From Chitinophagaceae bacterium (GTDB lineage: Bacteria > Bacteroidota > Bacteroidia > Chitinophagales > Chitinophagaceae), in contig JAICYZ010000002.1 in assembly GCA_025933935.1 (NCBI GenBank), forward strand, positions 1 through 53,777: a stretch of DNA of 53,777 nt, written 5' to 3'. The notes beneath the pieces were generated by a model that saw only the letters and a list, made by a program, of their open reading frames with translations, searched no databases and was not told the origin of the DNA. This document shows, one piece after another, positions 47,187 through 53,777 of this stretch. The stretch's first letter is position 1. Every line of letters begins with the position of its first letter. The position numbers were made by a program, and so were the translations under genes.

Positions 47187-48107
47187 ATGCATCAGGCATA
47201 CCATGTGCCGGTATTATTGCAAGAAGTGATAGATGGACTGAAAATTATTCCGTCAGGAACATATGTTGATTGCACTTTTGGAGGAGGGGGCCACAGCAAA
47301 AAAATTCTGGAAAAATTAAATGCAGCAGGAAAATTAATTGTTTTTGACCAGGATGAAGATGCACGAAAAAATGCACCAAACGATGAACGCGTAATTTTTG
47401 TACCTCATAATTTTCGGCATCTTCAACGCTTTCTGCGTTTTCATAAAATCGAAAAAGTAAACGGCATTCTTGCTGACCTCGGCGTTTCAAGTCATCAATT
47501 TAATGAAGCGGAAAGAGGCTTTTCTACACGGTTTGATGCATTATTAGATATGCGTATGAACCAAAATGAAAACATAACCGCCGCTGATATCCTCAACGAT
47601 TTTTCAGAAGGAAAACTGCATAAAATTTTTGAAAAATATGGTGAGGTTACCAATTCAAAAACTTTGGCAAAAACCATTACTGAACTGAGAAAAACGCAAT
47701 CCTTAAACACCATTAATGAATTCAAAAATGCTATTTATCCGATTGTAAAAGGAAATCCGGAAAAATATTTTGCGCAGGTTTTTCAGGCATTGCGAATAGA
47801 AGTGAATGATGAATTAACTGTATTGAAAGAAATGCTTTTGCAAAGCGTGCAAGTGCTGGAGGACGGAGGAAGAATTGCGGTCATTACTTTTCATTCTCTG
47901 GAAGATCGAATCGTAAAAGATTTTTTTAAAAACGGAAATTTTAAGGATGAACAGGAGCAGGATTTATTTGGAAATAAAACGAAAAATGAATTAAAAGTAA
48001 TCACAAAAAAGCCAATTGTTCCGGCGGCCGAAGAATTGAAAATGAATCCGAGAGCAAGAAGTTCAAAATTGCGCATTGCAGAAAAAATAAAAGTTTTAGA
48101 AGAATAA
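47187..48107 (+). CDS. rsmH: 16S rRNA (cytosine(1402)-N(4))-methyltransferase
   Basis: HVPVLLQEVIDGL, YVDCTFGGGGHSKKIL, GILADLGVSSHQFNEAERGFS, VITFHSLEDRIVKDFF. Confidence 0.97.
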   Translation: MHQAYHVPVLLQEVIDGLKIIPSGTYVDCTFGGGGHSKKILEKLNAAGKLIVFDQDEDARKNAPNDERVIFVPHNFRHLQRFLRFHKIEKVNGILADLGVSSHQFNEAERGFSTRFDALLDMRMNQNENITAADILNDFSEGKLHKIFEKYGEVTNSKTLAKTITELRKTQSLNTINEFKNAIYPIVKGNPEKYFAQVFQALRIEVNDELTVLKEMLLQSVQVLEDGGRIAVITFHSLEDRIVKDFFKNGNFKDEQEQDLFGNKTKNELKVITKKPIVPAAEELKMNPRARSSKLRIAEKIKVLEE

Positions 48108-48158
48108 TTTAAAAAAAAATAGGAATTGCAATATTTGTTTGTTTACTAAAGAGAAGAA

Positions 48159-48512
48159 ATGGAAGAAGAAAACAAAATACCGGAAGATAAAAAAACAAGA
48201 GGGCGAAACAGAAGTCATCGCCGCAAGCTCATGTACAACAAGTGGATTGTAAAAAACATTCCTTTTTATTTTTTTATATCGGCAATAGCAATTGTGTATA
48301 TCGCTAATGGACATTATGCTGATAAAACGATGAGACAGATTAATACAACGGAAAAAAACCTGAAAGAAATGGAGTATGAATTTAAGACGGTAAAACAGGA
48401 GGTCATTTTCAGAAGTAAGGAAAGCGAACTTGCAAAAGCAGTAGAGCCATTAGGCTTGAAACCTTTGGTAGTTCCGCCTTTAAGAATTGTTGATACGTTG
48501 GAAGAGAAGTAA
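48159..48512 (+). CDS. FtsL-like cell division protein
   Basis: Basic N-terminus, single TM, short coiled coil, position between rsmH and ftsI. Confidence 0.8.
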   Translation: MEEENKIPEDKKTRGRNRSHRRKLMYNKWIVKNIPFYFFISAIAIVYIANGHYADKTMRQINTTEKNLKEMEYEFKTVKQEVIFRSKESELAKAVEPLGLKPLVVPPLRIVDTLEEK

Positions 48513-48523
48513 AACCATGGACG

Positions 48524-48579
48524 AAGGTTAAAAGTTGAATGTTTATAGTTGAACATTGAAGATTGAACAACGAACAAAA
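48524..48579 (+). repeat. Degenerate 7-nt-register tandem repeat filling the ftsL-ftsI spacer
   Basis: AAGGTTA AAAGTTG AATGTTT ATAGTTG AACATTG AAGATTG AACAACG AACAAAA. Confidence 0.75.
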
Positions 48580-50699
48580 TGGATATAAAAAAGGACATAT
48601 TATGGCGGGTGCATCTCAGCTTTCTCCTAATCATTTTACTGGGAGTAGTTGTGCTTGGCCGTGCCATTTATATCCAAAGAGTACAAGGTGATTATTGGAA
48701 AAGCATGGCCAACAAACAACATTTAAAATACTTTGATATTGACGCTGAACGCGGAAGTATTTACAGTGAAGATGGAAATATGTTGAGTACTTCTATTCCG
48801 GTCTTTGATATTTATGTTGATTTTGGCGCAGATGGACTTCGCGATAAAGACGGCAAAAGGTTTTATAAAAACCTGGATTCGTTAAGCATTTGTTTGGCGG
48901 ATTTGTTTAAAGATGCAAATGCAGCTTCATATAAGAAGTTATTGCTTACACAATATAAAAAGAGAGCCAGATATTTTGCTTTAAAAAAGAAAATTTCCTT
49001 TTCTGATTACCAGGAATTAAAAGATTTTCCATTGGTAAGAGAAGGCAGGAATAAAAGCGGTTTTATTATAGATGTAAGAGACAATCGCGTAAATCCGTAT
49101 GTGCTTCTTGCCAACCGGACGATTGGCCTTTCACGTGGAGATACGAGTAAAAATGTTGGCCTTGAAAGGTCCTGCGACAGTGTACTGAAAGGGCAAACAG
49201 GACAGCGTTTGATGCGCTACATGGCCGGTGCATATGTGCCTGTCGATGGTGGAGAAATCGCACCTGAAAATGGAAAAGATGTTATCACAACTATTGACAC
49301 TTATATCCAGGATGTCGCAGAAAATGCTTTGCTGAAAATGATGGAACAAAACAGTTCTATTCATGGAAGCTGTATTGTCATGGAAGTAAAAACAGGCAAG
49401 ATAAAAGCAGTTGCCAATCTTGGCAAGAGGCCAGACGGAAGTTATTGGGAAGATTATAATTATGGATTGGGAATGCGGACAGAGCCCGGTTCGGTTTTTA
49501 AATTAGCTACTTTGATTTCGCTGCTGAAAGATAAATATATAGATACCGGATCGATCGTGGATTGTGAAGGTGGACAAAAAAGCTTTTATGGATTGCGTAT
49601 TACAGATTCACATTTGGGAACAGGAAAAATTACAGTGAAAGAAGCATTTGCAATTTCGTCAAACGTAGCATTTGCGAAGCTGGCTGATGAATATTATCAT
49701 AATCAACCGACTAAATTTTGGCAGCATCTTCATGATTTGAGATTAGATACGACTTCAGGAATCGATATCGTCGGAGCTGCAAAGCCGTTCATTAAAAAAC
49801 CGTCTGGTAAGCACTGGGGTAAAACAACGATTCCATTTATGGCTCATGGTTATGAAGAACTGGAAACGCCATTAAATCTACTGATGGTTTATAACGCTGT
49901 GGCTAATAATGGAACAATGATGAAGCCTTATCTTGTAAGTGCTATCAGCGAAAATGGTGAAGACATCAAGACTTTCAAGCCACAGGTTTTAGTGGATAAA
50001 ATATGTGATGATGAAACGCTCGGAAAATTAAAAGGCTGTTTACTTGCAGTAGTTCAAAGCCCACACGGAACTGCCCACGCGCTGGAAAGTAATGTGTATG
50101 AATTTGCGGGCAAAACCGGAACGGCAGTTTCGGCGATGGACAACCGCGGATATAATAAAAGTGCCAAGATATATCAATCTGCATTTATGGGATATTTTCC
50201 TGTAAAAAATCCTGAATACAGCATTGCCATTGTAATTCAAAACAGCAGCGAGTCCAAACATGTTTATGGTGCTTCTGTGTCAGCTCCGGTGTTTAAAGAA
50301 GTAGCAGATAAATTATATGCAACGCGTGTGGCCGACAAATCTTTTGACCCTCAAACAGTGCCACAGGATAATGATCTCTATAAATTTTATGGAATGAAAA
50401 AAGATGTGAATAACATCTTTAACATGTTTAAGTATAAGGAAACAGATTCTGCTTCCAGCGGTTCATGGCGCACCACGATTTTGCAGAATGGAAATGCAAA
50501 ATTAATCGCTGATAATATTTCTACCTCTGCAAAAACGATTCCTGATGTTACCGGTATGGGCTTGAAAGATGCGGTTTATTTATTGGAAAATATGGGCTTG
50601 AAAGTTTCAGCGTCCGGAAGAGGGAAGGTGATTTATCAATCACTTGCACAGAACACAACATTTAATAAAGGTGAACTGATAAAAATTCAATTGAATTGA
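48579..50699 (+). CDS. ftsI: Penicillin-binding transpeptidase (FtsI/PBP3-like) with C-terminal PASTA domain
   Basis: TEPGSVFKLATLIS (SxxK), AISSNVAF (SxN), AGKTGTA (KTG), PDVTGMGLKDAVYLLENMGLKVSASGRGKV (PASTA). Confidence 0.95.
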   Translation: MDIKKDILWRVHLSFLLIILLGVVVLGRAIYIQRVQGDYWKSMANKQHLKYFDIDAERGSIYSEDGNMLSTSIPVFDIYVDFGADGLRDKDGKRFYKNLDSLSICLADLFKDANAASYKKLLLTQYKKRARYFALKKKISFSDYQELKDFPLVREGRNKSGFIIDVRDNRVNPYVLLANRTIGLSRGDTSKNVGLERSCDSVLKGQTGQRLMRYMAGAYVPVDGGEIAPENGKDVITTIDTYIQDVAENALLKMMEQNSSIHGSCIVMEVKTGKIKAVANLGKRPDGSYWEDYNYGLGMRTEPGSVFKLATLISLLKDKYIDTGSIVDCEGGQKSFYGLRITDSHLGTGKITVKEAFAISSNVAFAKLADEYYHNQPTKFWQHLHDLRLDTTSGIDIVGAAKPFIKKPSGKHWGKTTIPFMAHGYEELETPLNLLMVYNAVANNGTMMKPYLVSAISENGEDIKTFKPQVLVDKICDDETLGKLKGCLLAVVQSPHGTAHALESNVYEFAGKTGTAVSAMDNRGYNKSAKIYQSAFMGYFPVKNPEYSIAIVIQNSSESKHVYGASVSAPVFKEVADKLYATRVADKSFDPQTVPQDNDLYKFYGMKKDVNNIFNMFKYKETDSASSGSWRTTILQNGNAKLIADNISTSAKTIPDVTGMGLKDAVYLLENMGLKVSASGRGKVIYQSLAQNTTFNKGELIKIQLN

Positions 50700-52165
50700 T
50701 GGCATCATTGCAACAAATATTGTATAAGGTAAACATTCATTCTGTAGTTGGGTCGACTGCTATAGAAATAAATGATTTGCAGATTGATTCACGCAAAGTG
50801 ACGCCAGGCTCGTGTTTTATTGCTGTAAGAGGAACTGTTTCGGATGGACATGAATACATTCAGTCGGCAATTATAAAGGGCGCAATTGCGATTGTTTGTG
50901 AAACGATTCCTGAAATTATTAATGAAGATATTCATTATACAGTTGTTGATAATAGTGCAAAAGCGGCCGCAATTATGGCACATAATTTTTATGGTCGCGT
51001 ATCGGAAAAAATAACGCTGGTAGGGGTAACAGGCACCAATGGAAAAACAACCATTGCTACTTTATTATTCAAACTATTTTCTTCACTTGGATATAAATGC
51101 GGGTTGATAAGTACTGTGCAAAATCAAATTGAAAATGAAGTTTTGCCTTCCACACATACGACACCTGATGCAATCAGTTTAAATCAGCTATTGGCAAAAA
51201 TGTATGACGATGGCTGTTCGTATGTGTTTATGGAAGTGAGTTCGCACGCGATACATCAGCACCGCATAGATGATTTGCAATATGCCGGTGGGATCTTTAG
51301 CAACATTACTCATGACCATCTTGATTATCACAAAACTTTTGATGAGTATATCAGGGTAAAAAAATCATTTTTCGATTCTCTTCCCGCTACTTCATTTGCA
51401 TTGAGTAACGCCGATGATAAACGTGGAAGTGTTATGCTTCAAAATACAAAAGCCCGGAAATATCTCTACAGCCTCAAAACTCTCGCAGATTTTAAAGGCC
51501 GCATTATAGAAGATTCACTCCTGGGATTGGAATTAATGATTGATGATGTGGAAGTGCATTTCAGATTGATCGGCACATTCAACGCATATAATCTGTTGGC
51601 AGTTTATGGTGCTGCGGTGTGTTTGGGGGAAAATAAAGAAAAAGTGTTGCAGTTATTAAGTAATACAACTGGCGCCGAAGGAAGGTTTGAGTATCTGGTT
51701 TCGCTCAAAGATAAAGTTGTCGGAATCATTGATTATGCGCACACTCCTGACGCATTGTTGAATGTGCTGGCTACAATAAAAAATCTTCGTCACGGGCAGG
51801 AAAGAATTATAACAGTGGTTGGTTGCGGTGGTAATCGCGATAAAACAAAAAGACCGGAAATGGCCGCTGTCGCATGTGAGTATAGTGATAAAATCATTTT
51901 TACTTCTGACAATCCACGTAATGAAGATCCGGATGAAATAATAAAAGAAATGGAATCCGGAGTACCTGTTACGGCAAGAAGAAAATGCATTTCCATTACC
52001 GATAGAAAGGAAGCGATAAAAACAGCGGTAACCCTGGCTGATAAAGAAGATATTATTCTCATTGCCGGAAAAGGGCATGAAAAATACCAGGAAATAAAAG
52101 GGGTAAAAAAACATTTTGATGATAAAGAAGTTTTGGCGGAAATGTTTCAGTTAATGGAGAAGTGA
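50696..52165 (+). CDS. murE: UDP-N-acetylmuramoyl-L-alanyl-D-glutamate--2,6-diaminopimelate ligase
   Basis: GVTGTNGKTTIATLLFKL, THTTPDAISLNQLL, TSDNPRNEDPDEIIKEM (DNPR motif). Confidence 0.97.
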   Translation: MMASLQQILYKVNIHSVVGSTAIEINDLQIDSRKVTPGSCFIAVRGTVSDGHEYIQSAIIKGAIAIVCETIPEIINEDIHYTVVDNSAKAAAIMAHNFYGRVSEKITLVGVTGTNGKTTIATLLFKLFSSLGYKCGLISTVQNQIENEVLPSTHTTPDAISLNQLLAKMYDDGCSYVFMEVSSHAIHQHRIDDLQYAGGIFSNITHDHLDYHKTFDEYIRVKKSFFDSLPATSFALSNADDKRGSVMLQNTKARKYLYSLKTLADFKGRIIEDSLLGLELMIDDVEVHFRLIGTFNAYNLLAVYGAAVCLGENKEKVLQLLSNTTGAEGRFEYLVSLKDKVVGIIDYAHTPDALLNVLATIKNLRHGQERIITVVGCGGNRDKTKRPEMAAVACEYSDKIIFTSDNPRNEDPDEIIKEMESGVPVTARRKCISITDRKEAIKTAVTLADKEDIILIAGKGHEKYQEIKGVKKHFDDKEVLAEMFQLMEK

Positions 52166-52212
52166 GACGTAAACAATGAGATGTCGAAAGAAAAGAGAAA
52201 TAGAAATAGAAT
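52157..52212 (+). repeat. Degenerate 7-nt-register tandem repeat at the 3' end of murE
   Basis: GAGAAGT GAGACGT AAACAAT GAGATGT CGAAAGA AAAGAGA AATAGAA ATAGAAT. Confidence 0.6.
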
Positions 52213-52237
52213 AGGATAATTATAAAAAGACTTTTAA

Positions 52238-53542
52238 ATGCTGTATCAACTTTTTGAATGGTTTGCAAAAAATGGAATCAAATTTCCCGGAAGCGGGCTG
52301 GTCCATTTTATCACCTTCAGGGTGTTGGTCGCTGTATTGCTATCGCTCATCATCACGATGATCTATGGTAAAAAGCTCATCCGTATTTTAAAGAAAAAAC
52401 AAATTGGCGAATCAGTGCGGGAACTGGGTTTGGCAGGAGAAAAAATGAAAAGCGGCACTCCAACCATGGGCGGAATTATTATCCTTCTGGCTATCTTAAT
52501 TCCTACTTTATTGCTTGCAGATTTGAATAAAGTTTATGTAAGGTTGATGCTTTTATGTACTGTGTGGCTTGGTATTATCGGGTTTGTAGACGATTATTTA
52601 AAGATAAAAGCAAAACGCATTTCAAGGGAAAAAGGCATACCGTATAAAAAAACAAATGCTGATGGACTGGCAGGAAAATTTAAAATTTTTGGTCAGGTTA
52701 TTCTCGGAATTATTATTGGCGCTACGCTTTATTTTAATCCGGCCGTGGTGGTAAAAAGAGAGATAATGGGATCAAAACCAATGGCTACTTTTGTTCCTCA
52801 ACGTGGCGAACACAAAGTAGGAGAAGATACCATTATTTCTGCCGGGGAAGTGCATCGTTTTGTTACTGTAAAAACGCCAATTACAACAATCCCATTTGTC
52901 AAAACTCATGAGTTCAATTATGCAAAATTATTGCCGGCGAGTTGGGAAGACTACACCTATATCTTGTATATCATTATTGTAATTTTTATTGTAACGGCTG
53001 TTTCAAACGGAGCGAATATCACAGATGGTTTGGATGGCCTTGCCACCGGTGTGAGTGCGATCATTGGCTTGGGATTGGGTGTGTTTGTTTTTGTAAGTGG
53101 CGATGTGCGTATCGCAGAATACCTGAACATTATGTACATCCCGAATCTAAGTGAATTGGCAATTTTTATCGCCGCGTTTGTGGGCGCTTGTGTCGGCTTT
53201 TTATGGTATAATGCTTATCCGGCGCAGGTTTTCATGGGTGATACTGGTAGCCTGGCGCTTGGTGGAATTATCGCATCGCTTGCGATTATTGTAAGAAAAG
53301 AATTATTGATTCCTATTTTTTGTTTTGTTTTTTTAGTAGAAAATCTGAGTGTGATGATACAGGTTTCTTATTTCAAATACACAAAGAAAAAATATGGTGA
53401 AGGAAGAAGGGTTTTTTTAATGAGCCCGCTGCATCATCATTATCAAAAATTAGGTTATCACGAGAGTAAGATAGCGGTGCGTTTTTGGGTGGTAACGATT
53501 CTTACGATGGTGCTGGCAGTGGTTACTTTAAAATTGAGATAA
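52238..53542 (+). CDS. mraY: Phospho-N-acetylmuramoyl-pentapeptide-transferase
   Basis: KSGTPTMGGIIIL, GFVDDYLKIKAK, NGANITDGLDGLATG, FMGDTGSLALGG, SPLHHHYQKLG. Confidence 0.97.
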   Translation: MLYQLFEWFAKNGIKFPGSGLVHFITFRVLVAVLLSLIITMIYGKKLIRILKKKQIGESVRELGLAGEKMKSGTPTMGGIIILLAILIPTLLLADLNKVYVRLMLLCTVWLGIIGFVDDYLKIKAKRISREKGIPYKKTNADGLAGKFKIFGQVILGIIIGATLYFNPAVVVKREIMGSKPMATFVPQRGEHKVGEDTIISAGEVHRFVTVKTPITTIPFVKTHEFNYAKLLPASWEDYTYILYIIIVIFIVTAVSNGANITDGLDGLATGVSAIIGLGLGVFVFVSGDVRIAEYLNIMYIPNLSELAIFIAAFVGACVGFLWYNAYPAQVFMGDTGSLALGGIIASLAIIVRKELLIPIFCFVFLVENLSVMIQVSYFKYTKKKYGEGRRVFLMSPLHHHYQKLGYHESKIAVRFWVVTILTMVLAVVTLKLR

Positions 53543-53569
53543 GTTTCGAATGAAGAATTAATTGAAGAG

Positions 53570-53678
53570 TTTGTCTTTATGAAAACTATTTTTTTGAGTA
53601 AAAAAATGTAAGTACAGTATTTATGGTTTGATGAAAAGTGATTTAAGAATTTGTCTTTATGAAAACAATTTTTTTTGA
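53570..53678. repeat. Imperfect 28-nt direct repeat, two copies 80 bp apart, downstream of mraY
   Basis: TTTGTCTTTATGAAAACTATTTTTTTGA (53570-53597) and TTTGTCTTTATGAAAACAATTTTTTTTGA (53650-53678). Confidence 0.85.
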
Positions 53679-53777
53679 ATTGAATTAACGTTAGAAAAGT
53701 AATTATTTGTTTGTTTACTGTTTCAAAAACTTGAACAATTCCAATGCCTGTGAAGCTTTCCTAACCCCTTAAATTCA

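Noticed and set aside
504-53154. Many 60-190 aa ORFs antisense to or out of frame with clear genes (e.g. 5307..5873 -, 13033..13491 -, 46605..47069 -, 51656..52114 -)
   Set aside because: They mirror strong coding regions, have biased shadow composition, and show no recognisable domains or start context.
53715-53768. Minus-strand fragment GVRKASQALELFKFLKQ* at the right edge
   Set aside because: Only 17 codons between stops; cannot be distinguished from chance, and it overlaps the dispersed 16-mer.
1-53777. CRISPR array, tRNA, rRNA, transposase/IS element or prophage
   Set aside because: No regularly spaced identical repeats with unique spacers, no tRNA cloverleaf or rRNA recognised by eye, and no transposase or integrase signature. 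A tRNAscan/Infernal run would be decisive.

Overview
This 53.8 kb Bacteroidota chromosomal window is probably Chitinophagaceae-like, judging from the TAnnTTTG promoters, SusC/SusD pair, FecR/ECF regulation and gene content. It mixes housekeeping and sugar-utilisation loci. (i) A split non-phosphorylative L-fucose locus lies at 1-2163 (SDR, amidohydrolase, FAH-family hydrolase) and 17604-22384 (GH29 fucosidase, SDR, FucP-like permease, mutarotase, AraC regulator). (ii) Housekeeping genes include speA-like, rpmI/rplT, yidC, a ComA-like phosphosulfolactate synthase, aroE, rpsL/rpsG, ilvE, an XTP/dITP pyrophosphatase, queA, a histidine kinase and yqgE. (iii) A compact PUL lies at 23998-31958 (GH43, SusD, SusC with STN domain, FecR, ECF sigma). 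(iv) The start of the dcw cluster lies at 46665-53542 (mraZ, rsmH, ftsL-like, PASTA PBP, murE, mraY). No tRNA, rRNA, CRISPR or transposase was recognised. The most unusual signals are non-coding. At least eight spacers carry degenerate tandem repeats in strict 7-, 8- or 9-nt register, usually beginning at the stop codon of the upstream gene. A dispersed 16-mer, ATTTGTTTGTTTACTG, recurs about eight times, mostly outside genes. Other leads are a four-copy MraZ operator, a possible DNA polymerase III psi (HolD)-like protein, a frameshifted nucleotidyltransferase with a small partner gene, an uncharacterised two-gene unit before mraZ, a terminator-ended candidate ncRNA, and rpmI/rpsG operons lacking their usual partners. 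All calls come from reading the sequence; no database search was run.
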